Source of the DNA: Rhizobium sp. P40RR-XXII
GTDB taxonomy: Bacteria > Pseudomonadota > Alphaproteobacteria > Rhizobiales > Rhizobiaceae
DNA length: 64,000 bases
Direction: 5' to 3'
NCBI RefSeq assembly: GCF_012641405.1
Contig: NZ_JABAII010000001.1
Location: 496,001-560,000, forward strand
Shown: positions 40,454 through 50,421 of the stretch, piece after piece
Layout: every line of letters starts with the position of its first letter
Position numbering within the stretch: the stretch's first letter is position 1
Notes under the pieces: model-generated
What the model was told of the DNA's origin: nothing
Databases searched by the model: none
Seen by the model: only the letters and a program-made list of their open reading frames with translations
Made by a program: the position numbers and the translations under genes

Positions 40454-41881
40454 ATGGCATCGGTGGCGCAATGGCCGGCACTCGATCGGACTTCGGGTGA
40501 CTTGGAGGGCCAAGTTTATCGCCTGATGCGCGATCGTGTCCTTCACGGACAGATCCCGACAGGGCAGCGCGTGCCTTCGACGCGGGCAATGGCAATCTCG
40601 CTTGGCGTTGCGCGTTCGACCGTCGTCAACGCCTATGATCGCCTGAAAGCGGAGGGCTATCTGCTCTCGGCGACGGGTGCTGCAACGCGCGTCGCGGCCT
40701 TCCCGGCTGCACCGTTGTCTGGAGAGGTCGCCGCACCGCCGCCGAACCAGCCCCGCGTTACGGAATTCAAGACCGGAGGATTGTTCGAACCCGGCGTGCC
40801 GGATGTGTCGGCTTTTCCTCACGCTGCCTGGGCGCGCTGTCTCGGCGCTCGCGGCCGTTCTCTCCGGGTGCATGATCTCGGCTATAGCGATCATGGCGGC
40901 GTTCGCGAGTTGCGCGAAGCCATCCTCGATCATATTGCGGCGACGCGCGGCGTGGTTGCCCGCCCCGAACAGGTTTTGATCGTGCCGTCGACGGGTGCTG
41001 CGATCGGGCTGCTTTCGAGCGTGCTGATCCGCGCCCGTGAGCCGGGCGGCGACGTGGTCTGGATGGAGGATCCCGGCTATGCCACTGCGCAGGCGATCCT
41101 GCGGATGGCTGGAGCCAGCCTCGTGCCGGTGCCCTGCGATGCCGAGGGCATCGATATCGCGCGAGCTGCCGGGCCGTCTCCACGGCTGATCTATGTAACG
41201 CCCTCGCATCAATATCCGACCGGCGTCACCATGAGCCTGCCGCGTCGTCTCGCTCTGCTCGAATTTGCCCGGGCCAACGGCGCGATCGTGCTGGAGGATG
41301 ATTACGACAGCGAGTTCCAGTATGCGTCGCGCCCGATCGCCGCCTTGCAGGGCATCGATCGCGGCGAGGTGGTCGTCTATGTCGGCACTTTCTCGAAGAC
41401 GCTCGCGCCAGGCTTGCGTGTTGCCTATGCCGTCGTGCCCTCCCGTCTGGTGGCGGCGACCGAGGCGGCGCAGCGGCTGAGGGGCGCCGTCGTGCCTGTT
41501 CATATCCAGGCGGCCCTTGCCGATTTCATGCGCGAGGGACGGTTTCGCGCGCATCTGAGGCAGATGAACGCGATCTATGCGGAGCGCATGGCGGCGACTG
41601 TCTCGGCATTCAAGCGTCACTGTGGCACCCAGCTGGAGGTGGGAGCAGGCGGCGGCGGGTTGCAGCTGGCGAGCTGGTTCCGCGATATAAAGACCGATGA
41701 TGTCGCCCTCGCGCGGACCATCAACGCCAACGGTTTCGCTGTGCGGCCTATATCGGCGCTGTGCCTCGGCCCCGCAAGGCCTGGATTGCTGCTCGGCATC
41801 GCCCGCATGGAGGCGCAGGCTGCGGATACGGCGGCTGCCAAAATTGGCAGGTTGCTCGCGACAGTGTCCGTCAGCGCCTAA
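40454..41881 (+). CDS. pdxR: PdxR/MocR-family regulator (GntR HTH plus aminotransferase domain)
   Basis: 475 residues. N-terminal winged HTH (about 15-80: LEGQVYRLMRDRVLHGQIPT, VPSTRAMAISLGVARSTVVN) joined to a fold-type-I aminotransferase-like domain with DYDSEF (EDDYDSEFQYASRP) and the PLP Lys in YVGTFSKTLAPGLRVAY. These regulators sense pyridoxal phosphate or amino compounds. It probably controls the divergent PNPOx-fold gene. Its last 11 bp overlap the end of the convergent AraC gene. Confidence 0.88.
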   Translation: MASVAQWPALDRTSGDLEGQVYRLMRDRVLHGQIPTGQRVPSTRAMAISLGVARSTVVNAYDRLKAEGYLLSATGAATRVAAFPAAPLSGEVAAPPPNQPRVTEFKTGGLFEPGVPDVSAFPHAAWARCLGARGRSLRVHDLGYSDHGGVRELREAILDHIAATRGVVARPEQVLIVPSTGAAIGLLSSVLIRAREPGGDVVWMEDPGYATAQAILRMAGASLVPVPCDAEGIDIARAAGPSPRLIYVTPSHQYPTGVTMSLPRRLALLEFARANGAIVLEDDYDSEFQYASRPIAALQGIDRGEVVVYVGTFSKTLAPGLRVAYAVVPSRLVAATEAAQRLRGAVVPVHIQAALADFMREGRFRAHLRQMNAIYAERMAATVSAFKRHCGTQLEVGAGGGGLQLASWFRDIKTDDVALARTINANGFAVRPISALCLGPARPGLLLGIARMEAQAADTAAAKIGRLLATVSVSA

Positions 41882-42734
41882 GAAACATTGCCCGATATTC
41901 GCGCGGGGTCATGTCCTTCAGCGCCTTGAACTGCCTGTTGAAATTGGCAAGCGAGGCATAACCGACGGCATCGCTGACGTGGTGGATCGCCTGATCGGTG
42001 GAGGAGAGGCGAGCGCAGGCGTCGCCGATGCGCATGCGCATGAGATAGTCCGATATCGTCCCGCCGGTGTGGCGGCGAAACATGCGGTGCAGGCCGGAGA
42101 CGCTGAGGGCCGCGACATCGGCGAGTTCATCAAGGCTGATTGCGCGGGCATAGTGAAGATGCATATGCGTCAGTACGCGGTCGATGCGCTCACGGCTTTC
42201 CTTGAGATCCGGTGCCTGTGCCGGCGCGCTGGCGAGTGGCGTTGCCTGCCGGTCTTCCGCAACCCTCACCAGAATGCCGAGCAACGCTAAAAGGCGCTCC
42301 ACGGGCGGCCTTTCGAAAATGGTTTCGAAGGCGGGGCGGACGGCGGCGGAGGTCGTCTCGGAAAAGTGCAGGCCGTTGTCTCCACGCTGCAGCATCGCCT
42401 CGATCGATCGGAATTCGACGGCACCGTCCGTCATCTGCAACAGCCATTCGCGATTGAACCAGAGCACGAGCGCGATATGCGGCGTCTGTTCCTTGATCTT
42501 GGCGCGCGAAACCCAGCTGTGCGGTAGATTAGGTCCGACAAGAACGAGGTCACCGTCGGCATAGTCGCCACTGTGATCGCCGATGAAGCGCTGCCCGATG
42601 GAGTTCAGCGTCAGCGTCAGCTCGAATTCCGGATGATGATGCCATTGGAAGGGGATGCAGTCGTCGAGCCGGCGATTGAGCATGCTCCAGGATGCTTCCG
42701 GCGAACGGGGCAAAACTTCGAGATAGGGCCTCAT
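41871..42734 (-). CDS. AraC-family regulator with cupin domain
   Basis: 287 residues. An N-terminal cupin sensor (PFQWHHHPEFELTLTLNSIG, GDHSGDYADGDLVLVGPNLP-HSW) precedes two HTH motifs (about 185-285: ISLDELADVAALSVSGLHRM-FRR; AIHHVSDAVGYASLANFNRQ-FK). It is divergent from the PhyH dioxygenase with 134 bp between and probably activates it in response to a small molecule related to the substrate. Confidence 0.88.
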   Translation of the reverse strand: MRPYLEVLPRSPEASWSMLNRRLDDCIPFQWHHHPEFELTLTLNSIGQRFIGDHSGDYADGDLVLVGPNLPHSWVSRAKIKEQTPHIALVLWFNREWLLQMTDGAVEFRSIEAMLQRGDNGLHFSETTSAAVRPAFETIFERPPVERLLALLGILVRVAEDRQATPLASAPAQAPDLKESRERIDRVLTHMHLHYARAISLDELADVAALSVSGLHRMFRRHTGGTISDYLMRMRIGDACARLSSTDQAIHHVSDAVGYASLANFNRQFKALKDMTPREYRAMFLRR

Positions 42735-42868
42735 TGGGCGTCCATAGCGCTAGAGAGGCCAGAATAGTATCAGAATTGGCCAGAGCCAAGCAACATCGAA
42801 GCGGCGCTTACAGCTACAACTTTCTCCGTCACCCGAAACCAAAGGGGCCAGCGAGATGGAGGAAACCG

Positions 42869-43804
42869 ATGCAGCCTGCCTTGAAACGAGACGCTCACCC
42901 GACCGCATCAGCGGTCACGGCGCAATTGAAGGATATCCGGAAGACCTTGCCGCTCAGGGTGCTGTCGAAGGACGATTGGCAGCATTGGATCACCAGGGGT
43001 TATGTGATCGTGCGTCAGGCGGTGCCGGCGGTGAATGTCGAGCGGCTTGCCGACGTTTTATGGCATTTTGACGAGAAGGACCCGAGTGACCCTTCCACCT
43101 GGTATGCGCCGCAGCGGCGCGAGCACAAGATGAAGGAGCTCAACAATACCGGGATGCTGGAGATCTACAATCACCAGTATCTCTGGGACAATCGCATGGA
43201 AAAGCGGATCTACGATGTCTTCGTCGATATATGGGATCGGGAAGATCTCTGGGTCACGATCGATCGTGCCAACCTCAATCCGCCGAAGAAGGTGAAGGGT
43301 AATCCGAACGGCTTCATCCACTGGGATGTCGACACCTCGATCCGCCCGCTGCCGATCGGCGTCCAGGGTGTTCTGAGCCTGAAGAAGCAGGATGGCGATG
43401 TCGGCGGATTCCAGTGCGTGCCGGAGCTCTTCGAGCATTTCGAGGAATGGGAAAAGACGCAGCCGGAAGATCGTGATCCGATGCATCCCGATACGACGAG
43501 CCTTTCTGTCGTCAATATCGATATGGAGCCTGGCGATCTGATGATCTTCAACTCGCTACTCGCGCATGGGGTCCGTCCCAACCATTCCGACAATCGCGTT
43601 CGCATGGCGCAGTACATCTCCATGCATCCGGCGGAATACGACAACGTCGCCGAGCGCGAGGAACGCATCCGTCTGTGGCGCGAGCTCGACCATCCGAAGC
43701 GCGATGCCTTTCCCGGCGACCCCCGCGAATGGGAAAAGCACAATGCGACGACGGCCCAACTGACGCCGCTGGGCGAGAAGCTGCTGGGGCTCAAGGCCTG
43801 GTAA
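42869..43804 (+). CDS. Phytanoyl-CoA dioxygenase-family (PhyH) oxygenase
   Basis: 311-residue Fe(II)/2-oxoglutarate enzyme. GNPNGFIHWDVDTSIRPLPI carries the HxD iron pair, GGFQCVPELFEHFEEW the 2-oxoglutarate-side strand, and FNSLLAHGVRPNHSDNRVRM the second His and the Arg. Bacterial members hydroxylate diverse small molecules. ATG 42869 follows GGAGGAAA; a longer open frame upstream reaches into the AraC gene and is not used. Substrate unknown; the AraC neighbour suggests inducible catabolism. Confidence 0.85.
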   Translation: MQPALKRDAHPTASAVTAQLKDIRKTLPLRVLSKDDWQHWITRGYVIVRQAVPAVNVERLADVLWHFDEKDPSDPSTWYAPQRREHKMKELNNTGMLEIYNHQYLWDNRMEKRIYDVFVDIWDREDLWVTIDRANLNPPKKVKGNPNGFIHWDVDTSIRPLPIGVQGVLSLKKQDGDVGGFQCVPELFEHFEEWEKTQPEDRDPMHPDTTSLSVVNIDMEPGDLMIFNSLLAHGVRPNHSDNRVRMAQYISMHPAEYDNVAEREERIRLWRELDHPKRDAFPGDPREWEKHNATTAQLTPLGEKLLGLKAW

Positions 43805-43832
43805 GCGGCTGCAAGATGACGTCTGGAAAACA

Positions 43833-43924
43833 TCGAGCGGCCTGGAGCATGATGCCGGAAAGTGTGAACGATTTCCGGACAACATCATGCTCCAATTTCC
43901 AGAATCCCCTCCAGGGCCGCTCGA
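43833..43924. repeat. Nested rhizobial palindrome
   Basis: Inner palindrome 43844-43893 with arms GGAGCATGATG / CATCATGCTCC and CCGGAAA / TTTCCGG, a very common intergenic element of Rhizobium chromosomes, enclosed by outer arms TCGAGCGGCCTGG (43833-43845) and CCAGGGCCGCTCGA (43911-43924). Confidence 0.75.
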
Positions 43925-43961
43925 AACGTTTGTGGAGATGCGGCGGGTCGGTGTGCGTCCG

Positions 43962-44543
43962 TCACATCTGGTTCCAGCGGCGGATGACCGGCTCGGTCAG
44001 GTCATGCTCGTAGCCGAGCACGCTGATGCTTGTGGTATCAAGGGCCAGATGCGCGCCGCCTTCCGGCGGCAGGCCGACCCAGCGGGCGGCGAAGACGCGC
44101 AGGAAATGGGCGCTGGAGAAGATCAGGACGGAATCGCCGATGCCGCGAAGTTCGCCGATGATCCGGTCGGCGCGCGCGCCGACATCGGCCGCCATTTCGC
44201 CATTCGGGCAACCATCGCGAAAGATCTGCCAACCGGGGCGTTCGGCGAGGATCGCCTTGGTGGTGATGCCCTCATAGGCGCCGTAATCCCATTCCGCCAG
44301 ATCCTCCTTGACGACGCGCCGGTCGCCGAAGCCGGCTAGCGCGCAGGTGTTTTGCGCGCGTTGCGATGGGCTGGACCAGACGGCGGCGAAATCGATTAGG
44401 GGTAGGCGACCCACAAGCTTGCGGGCAGCTTCCTCGCCGGCGGCGGTCAGGGGAATATCGGTCCGGCCGGTGTGCCTGCCGGAAAGGCTCCACTCCGTCT
44501 GTCCGTGCCGTACGAGGTAGACTTCGGGATAGGCGCTGCTCAT
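43962..44543 (-). CDS. Histidine phosphatase (phosphoglycerate-mutase-like)
   Basis: 193 residues with the catalytic RHG motif in EVYLVRHGQTEWSLSGRHTG, the acid EW in LAEWDYGAYEG, and SAHFLRVFAARWVGLPP with the second His. Bacterial PhoE/GpmB-like phosphatases act on small phosphoesters. ATG 44543 with AGGAGAAACGGC was preferred to an upstream ATG at 44591. Stands alone after the nested palindrome. Confidence 0.88.
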   Translation of the reverse strand: MSSAYPEVYLVRHGQTEWSLSGRHTGRTDIPLTAAGEEAARKLVGRLPLIDFAAVWSSPSQRAQNTCALAGFGDRRVVKEDLAEWDYGAYEGITTKAILAERPGWQIFRDGCPNGEMAADVGARADRIIGELRGIGDSVLIFSSAHFLRVFAARWVGLPPEGGAHLALDTTSISVLGYEHDLTEPVIRRWNQM

Positions 44544-44630
44544 GCCGTTTCTCCTTTTCGCTTGACGTGCGGGATTCTTCGCATCTGCCAAAGTTTCTGT
44601 CGAGAACTAAGGCCGATCGGCGCGAAACAT

Positions 44631-44670
44631 CACATCCGCCTGCAAATCCAAGGCTTTGCAGGCGGATGTG
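44631..44670 (-). terminator. Long perfect hairpin, probable terminator
   Basis: Sixteen-base perfect arms CACATCCGCCTGCAAA / TTTGCAGGCGGATGTG with an 8-nt loop, 4 bp after the stop of the small membrane protein gene. It lacks a long T run but is unusually stable. Confidence 0.6.
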
Positions 44671-44674
44671 AATC

Positions 44675-44881
44675 TCATCGTTTCACGGCGCGCCGGATGC
44701 TGTAGAGCAGGATGGCGAGGCAGCCGATCAGCAGGAGAAGGCCGCCCGCGAGCGGCGGCATGGCGAGAAACTCCACCGCTCCGGCAATGACGAGGATAAG
44801 GATGAGGCAGAGCGTTGCAAGGCTGCCGTCGTCGATGAACATGCCGATGAGCTCGGACAGGGCGATGCGGAGGATGGTCAT
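44675..44881 (-). CDS. Small membrane protein coupled to a COG4280-like transporter
   Basis: 68 residues, two hydrophobic segments (LATLCLILILVIAGAVEFLA; LAGGLLLLIGCLAILLYSIR) and a basic end. Its ATG overlaps the stop of the upstream membrane protein gene by 4 bp (ATGA), so translation is coupled. No family recognised; probably a small subunit or partner of that protein. A longer frame in the same phase runs inside the upstream gene and is not used. Confidence 0.65.
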   Translation of the reverse strand: MTILRIALSELIGMFIDDGSLATLCLILILVIAGAVEFLAMPPLAGGLLLLIGCLAILLYSIRRAVKR

Positions 44882-45624
44882 TGGGCTGCCTTTGCTGTCG
44901 GGTTGCCGCGCAGGCCGCGGATGATGGCGTAGGAGGCGAGGGAGACGATCGCGAAGATGGCGATCAAGGCCAGATCCTCTCCCGGCCAATGCGCGCCGAT
45001 GCCTTCGCCGGTCCAGAAGATGCCGAAGCTGGTGAGCATGAGGCCGACGACGAATTTGAGGGTATTTTCCGGCACGCTGGCAAGCGGGCGGTGGACCAGC
45101 AGCCCTATCAGCATGACAAGCACGAAGGCGGCAAGTGCGCCGAGGCCGGCATAGAGCGTGAGGCCATGGGCGCCGCCGACCGCGATGACGATGAACACCA
45201 CTTCGACGCCTTCCAGCAGCACCGCCTTGAAGGCGGCGAGGCCGGCGAGATAATCGGCGCGGCGATCGGTGGACTGCGCCTGTAATGCGGCGGTTTCCTT
45301 GGAGAAGGCCGCTTCCTCGTCATGCAAGGCGATGACGCCGAGCGAGCGGAGGATGGCTTTGCGCAGCCAGCGCATGCCGAAGAGGATGAGGAGGACGCCG
45401 ACGACGAATTGCAGCATCTCGATCGGCACCAGCGCCTGCAACGGCCCGAAGATGAGAACAAGGACCGCCAGCACGGCAAGGGCAAGCGCTGCACCCGTAA
45501 GAGCCGGACGCCAGCTTCTCGTGACACCGACGGCAAGCACGATGGTGAAGGCCTCCACGACCTCGACGAACGAAGCAAGGAAGGATGCCGTCACGGTGGA
45601 AAGAATAGGTGTTAGGCTGTTCAT
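44878..45624 (-). CDS. COG4280-type integral membrane protein with two Glu-rich repeats
   Basis: 248 residues, about six or seven helices in two similar halves. Each half opens with a Glu-containing helix: ASFVEVVEAFTIVLAVGV (about residue 17) and LLEGVEVVFIVIAVGG (about 137). Paired E-x-x-E helices recall Ftr1 iron permeases (REGLE) and cation exchangers of the UPF0016 type. Function in this family is unknown to me; metal transport is a reasonable guess from the membrane acidic pairs. Coupled to the 68-residue membrane protein. Confidence 0.7.
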   Translation of the reverse strand: MNSLTPILSTVTASFLASFVEVVEAFTIVLAVGVTRSWRPALTGAALALAVLAVLVLIFGPLQALVPIEMLQFVVGVLLILFGMRWLRKAILRSLGVIALHDEEAAFSKETAALQAQSTDRRADYLAGLAAFKAVLLEGVEVVFIVIAVGGAHGLTLYAGLGALAAFVLVMLIGLLVHRPLASVPENTLKFVVGLMLTSFGIFWTGEGIGAHWPGEDLALIAIFAIVSLASYAIIRGLRGNPTAKAAQ

Positions 45625-45757
45625 GAAATGAATCCTGGATGGCGGTTAGGGATTTGAATTTGCGAAATATTTCCCCGAAAGTTCTTCTTGATGTCCTGGA
45701 CCAGCTTGCACAGGGTAGAGGGTCGACCTGCTTCGAGCCCAGCGGTTGGTCCGCGGC

Positions 45758-46657
45758 TCACTTGCGTTTCCTCGTGCCGCGCTTGCTCCACGCCTTGTCG
45801 ATCGCGCCGCGCAACTGGCTGAGCTGGTCAAGACTGTCGATGGCTGCTTTCTTGCCCTTGGCCGCCAGCGCGACGATCAATGCCTCGATCAGCACCATCG
45901 TGCCGGCATGCATGGCGAGGTGGCCGGCATTGCCGCGTGGGACCGGGAGAACTTCCGCGACCTTATCGACAGTGAACGGGCCAAGATCATCGCTGATAAG
46001 AATGACCGGCACGCCATGCTTGCCGGCGTGTTCCAGCAGCACCTCGACCTCGCGATAGAGCGGGGCGTAGGCCATCATCAGCACGACGTCACCTTTGCCT
46101 ATCCAGAGCAGGCGGTCCGCCAGAGCGATGCCCGACGCCGAAAGCGCGTGGGTCGGAAGGCCGATGCGGTTGAACTGCAGGCTGACATAATCCGCCATCG
46201 CGCCCGAAGGACCGATGCCGAAGACATGGCGCCCCCCAGCGCCTGCCAGAATATCGACGCTGCGTTCGAAGCTTGCGGCAAATTCCTCATGTCGCAGGAC
46301 GTCCAGGGCCTGTTCGTGCATGCCGATAACGTGGCGAAGCGCGTCGTTCGCCTGATTGCCTGTTTCAGCCAACGTACGCTCCATCCGCGTTCCGGGTGAA
46401 GGCGTTCCCGTCAGCTCCGCAAGCACGGCGGCCCGCAGCGCCGACAGGCTTTCGAAGCCGAGGGTGCGCGCTGTGCGTACGACGGTTGCGTCGCTGGCGC
46501 CGGCGAGCTGCGCGATCTGGGCAGCCGAGTTCAGCAAGGTTGCCTGCTTCTGGTCAATGAAGAAGCGGGCAATGCGTTGCTCCGCAGGCGCCAACGTTTC
46601 GATCACGCCGAGAATGCGGTCGTCGAACGTGTGAGGCTTCTGCGTCTTCTCTTCCAT
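45758..46657 (-). CDS. RpiR/MurR-family regulator
   Basis: 299 residues: N-terminal RpiR HTH (about 12-85: LGVIETLAPAEQRIARFFID, AAQIAQLAGASDATVVRTAR) and a SIS sugar-phosphate-binding domain (HVFGIGPSGAMADYVSLQFN, GDVVLMMAYAPLYREVEVLL). ATG 46657 was chosen because a perfect inverted repeat lies at 46675-46712; a start further upstream (46738) would place that operator inside the gene. Probably autoregulated. No sugar gene lies directly next to it, so its targets may be elsewhere. Confidence 0.85.
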   Translation of the reverse strand: MEEKTQKPHTFDDRILGVIETLAPAEQRIARFFIDQKQATLLNSAAQIAQLAGASDATVVRTARTLGFESLSALRAAVLAELTGTPSPGTRMERTLAETGNQANDALRHVIGMHEQALDVLRHEEFAASFERSVDILAGAGGRHVFGIGPSGAMADYVSLQFNRIGLPTHALSASGIALADRLLWIGKGDVVLMMAYAPLYREVEVLLEHAGKHGVPVILISDDLGPFTVDKVAEVLPVPRGNAGHLAMHAGTMVLIEALIVALAAKGKKAAIDSLDQLSQLRGAIDKAWSKRGTRKRK

Positions 46658-46674
46658 CGGCGACTTTGGCTCGT

Positions 46675-46712
46675 AGTAAATGCTACCAATAACACTATCC
46701 GTAGCATTTACT
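46675..46712. promoter_or_regulatory. Perfect inverted repeat, putative RpiR operator
   Basis: AGTAAATGCTAC, 14 nt, GTAGCATTTACT, 18 bp before the RpiR start codon. Twelve-base perfect symmetry at this position suggests autoregulation. Confidence 0.65.
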
Positions 46713-46815
46713 GCATGAAAATGACAGCGCAAAAACAACAGGCGCCTCGCTGTATTGCGAAGCGCCCGCTGATCCGATCGATCATCAAAGGCGAGGGTGA
46801 GGCACCCGGCTGCGA

Positions 46816-47853
<1,038 letters not shown>

Positions 47854-48117
47854 GATTTTTCCTGTCATGTGTCGAAGATGATGTTGAGACAGCATGTAGT
47901 GCCGTCGCTGCTCATCAACTACCCGGAAAGTTTCGGCTGAAACCTTCGAGGAATTCGATATGCCAGGATACGGGTTGGCGTTGCCTTCGGCGAAGCCGGC
48001 GTCAATATTGGCAATGTGGAAAACGAGCGGACGATCCGCGAGCCGAAGCGGCTTTGAGGGATATTGAAAGCTCGGCGGCCCCATCGAAGCAGGGGCCGCC
48101 GGCTATTGTGCAGTCCG

Positions 48118-49797
48118 TCAGTTCAGCGCGAGCTTGTTCGATGGCGTGCGGCAGGCGGCGAAGACGTCCAGCTTGGGATCGTAGACTTTCGTCGACACGT
48201 CCATCATGCCAAGAACGCTGTGGAAGATGTTGTCGTGGGAGTAAGTGCCCTCGGCAGCGCGCTTGGAGAGGCAGGCCATGTCGAAACCGGCTGCCTTGGC
48301 GAGATCGTCTGCCATCCACACCAGCATCGGCACCTGCGTCTGCTGCGACGGGGCGATGATATAGGGTGTGCCGTGCAGGTAGATGCCGTTCTCGCCGAGA
48401 GATTCGCCGTGATCGGAGAAATAGAGCACGGAGCCGGATACCGAATTCGAGCGTTGTTTCAGCTTGTCGATGACCATCGAGACGACGTGATCCGTATAGA
48501 GGATCGTATTGTCATAGGCATTGGTGATTTCTTCTTGCGAGCAGGCGCTGAAATCGTTGGAACGGCAATCCGGGCGGAAGCGGCGGAATTCCTCGGGATA
48601 GCGCTGATAGTAGGCCGGGCCATGGCTGCCGAGCTGATGCAACACCAGCACGCTGTCGCCCTTCACCTTGTCCAGCCAGCCGTCGATCTTGTCGACGAGG
48701 ATCTCGTCCCTGCATTCGCCATCCTTGCAGAAGCGCGGATCGGCCGAGGGCGGCAGATAGGTGTAGGAGACACGATTGGTCACATTGTAGCTGCCGGTGT
48801 CGTTGTCGAGCCAGGTCACATCGACCTTCGCATGGGTCAGCACATCGAGCAGGTTTTCCGTCTCAAGCCCCTTGCGGTGCGTGTACTGCCCGTGCGTGTA
48901 GACCGAAAACAGGCAGGGTATGGAGGTTGCCGTCGCCGTACCGCAACTGCTGGTATTGGGGAAGTAGACGACATTGCGCTTTGCCAGTTCCGGATTGGTC
49001 ATCTTGGCGTAGCCGCCGAGCGAGAAGCTCTGCGCGCGGGCGGTTTCGCCGGCAACGATGATCGTGACGCGCGGCTTGCCGCTATCGACCACGCCGACCC
49101 TGCGAGCATCCGTGCCCAGCGGCTGCGCGACGACGTTTGCGTTCTTTTGGGCATCGATTGCGTAACGCACGGCGCTGGTGATCGGGACGACCGGATTAAG
49201 CGTATCCATCAGGTCGCGATGAGCGCGGCCGACGCCGGCATAGGTCTTGTAGTAGCTGGTGCCGGCAGCGACAAGGATCGCCGAGCAGGCGAGAATGACG
49301 GCGGTATTGTAGGCAAGCTTCTTGAGGATGGGGCGATGAACGATCCGGATCCACATGATGACAAGCGAGGGCAAGATGCCCGTCAGCAGAACATATGTCA
49401 CGAAGCGTGTCGTGATCAGGTGCGCACTTTCCGCCCCCGTCGACACCGCTGCATTGCGGATCATCTCTTTGTCGATGATGACACCGAACTGATCGTTGAA
49501 CCAGGAACATACCGATGCCACCAGCACGAAGAAGATCAGGGCGGGCTTGGTGAGATATTTGGCGGAAAAGAACGTGAAGAGCGCCATGATGCCGGCGGAA
49601 ATGCCAATCACGAAGGCGGCGAAAGCGGCAGGTTCAGCAATGAAATAGCCGTATGCCTTGATCCAAAACATCCGGTTTGTCACAAGGAGTACATAAGAAG
49701 CGGCTATGAAACAAAGCGTGACGCTCCCGATGGCTGGCCTGAATATTTGCCGGCCGGGCGTGGCGTTTCTGTTGGTCAATAGTCTTTCTCCGCGCAT
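48118..49797 (-). CDS. eptA: EptA-type phosphoethanolamine transferase
   Basis: 559 residues. Five N-terminal membrane segments (about 20-180) anchor a periplasmic sulphatase-like domain: VTIIVAGETARAQSFSLGGY (zinc Glu), NTSSCGTATATSIPCLFS (nucleophilic Thr), WLDNDTGSYNV, HQLGSHGPAYYQRYP, VLYFSDHGESLGENGIYLHG (zinc Asp-His). Several Cys pairs suggest disulphides. Transfers phosphoethanolamine to lipid A or related glycolipids, altering surface charge and polymyxin response. Close to a PAP2 phosphatase and a receiver-only regulator, a typical lipid-A-modification neighbourhood. ATG 49797 has a weak site; a TTG six codons in, behind GGAG, is an alternative. Confidence 0.9.
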   Translation of the reverse strand: MRGERLLTNRNATPGRQIFRPAIGSVTLCFIAASYVLLVTNRMFWIKAYGYFIAEPAAFAAFVIGISAGIMALFTFFSAKYLTKPALIFFVLVASVCSWFNDQFGVIIDKEMIRNAAVSTGAESAHLITTRFVTYVLLTGILPSLVIMWIRIVHRPILKKLAYNTAVILACSAILVAAGTSYYKTYAGVGRAHRDLMDTLNPVVPITSAVRYAIDAQKNANVVAQPLGTDARRVGVVDSGKPRVTIIVAGETARAQSFSLGGYAKMTNPELAKRNVVYFPNTSSCGTATATSIPCLFSVYTHGQYTHRKGLETENLLDVLTHAKVDVTWLDNDTGSYNVTNRVSYTYLPPSADPRFCKDGECRDEILVDKIDGWLDKVKGDSVLVLHQLGSHGPAYYQRYPEEFRRFRPDCRSNDFSACSQEEITNAYDNTILYTDHVVSMVIDKLKQRSNSVSGSVLYFSDHGESLGENGIYLHGTPYIIAPSQQTQVPMLVWMADDLAKAAGFDMACLSKRAAEGTYSHDNIFHSVLGMMDVSTKVYDPKLDVFAACRTPSNKLALN

Positions 49798-50023
49798 CTG
49801 CTGCCGGTCGGGGCGGAAATGCCACTACTGCAGGGTGCGTTTTGGCTGCCAAAGCCGGCCACCATGGTGATCGATCCTGACATCTACCTGAACGGCGAGT
49901 TGTTGTGCAGGGCTGTTTCGAGCCCTGTTCGGATTATCTTTGCTTTTTGCCGGCCTCTCGCCCGCAGTTCAGGTCATCGTCAGAAATAGGCATCATAGCT
50001 GCCTGATTGCAACGGGGGCAATC

Positions 50024-50410
50024 GTGCGGCTCTTATTGATCGAAGACAATCCGGCCATAGGCAATGCCGTGCAGGATCATCTGCATGCCGACGGCTGGTC
50101 GGTCGACTGGTCGATCAATCTGGAATCCGCAACCGCCGCGGTCGCGGTAAAAAACCATGATGTGGTTCTTCTCGACCTTCGATTGCCGGATGGAAGCGGC
50201 CTCGACGTGCTGAAGCTTATGGAGGCGCGTGGCGATACGACACCGGTCGTCGTCATGTCGGCCTATGATCAGCTATCGGACCAGATGACCGCCATGAGCA
50301 TCGGCGCCGTGGACTATCTGGTGAAGCCCTTTGCGCTCGCCGAGATGGCGGTTCGTGTGCGGAAGGCAGCCTCGCGCAGCGGGCTGATCAGCATGCGCAA
50401 TGTCAGCTGA
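50024..50410 (+). CDS. Receiver-only response regulator, probably a truncated PmrA-type regulator
   Basis: 128 residues from GTG 50024 (GGGGGCAATC in front): a complete OmpR/PmrA-like receiver with acidic pair in LLLIEDNPAIG, phospho-acceptor Asp51 (VVLLDLRLPDGSGLDVL), Ser/Thr79 and Lys101 (YLVKPFALAEMAVRVRKAAS). The helix typical of the linker to an OmpR winged helix is present, then the frame stops; there is no DNA-binding domain and no histidine kinase follows. PmrAB-like systems commonly sit beside eptA, so this is likely a remnant or a stand-alone receiver. Confidence 0.75.
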   Translation: MRLLLIEDNPAIGNAVQDHLHADGWSVDWSINLESATAAVAVKNHDVVLLDLRLPDGSGLDVLKLMEARGDTTPVVVMSAYDQLSDQMTAMSIGAVDYLVKPFALAEMAVRVRKAASRSGLISMRNVS

Positions 50411-50421
50411 GTGAGCGTTTT

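Noticed and set aside
48064..49782. Plus-strand open frame opposite eptA
   Set aside because: Antisense shadow without recognisable domain or ribosome site.
50024..50410. Full OmpR-type transcription factor
   Set aside because: The frame ends after the receiver and the convergent PAP2 gene begins 11 bp later, leaving no room for a DNA-binding domain.
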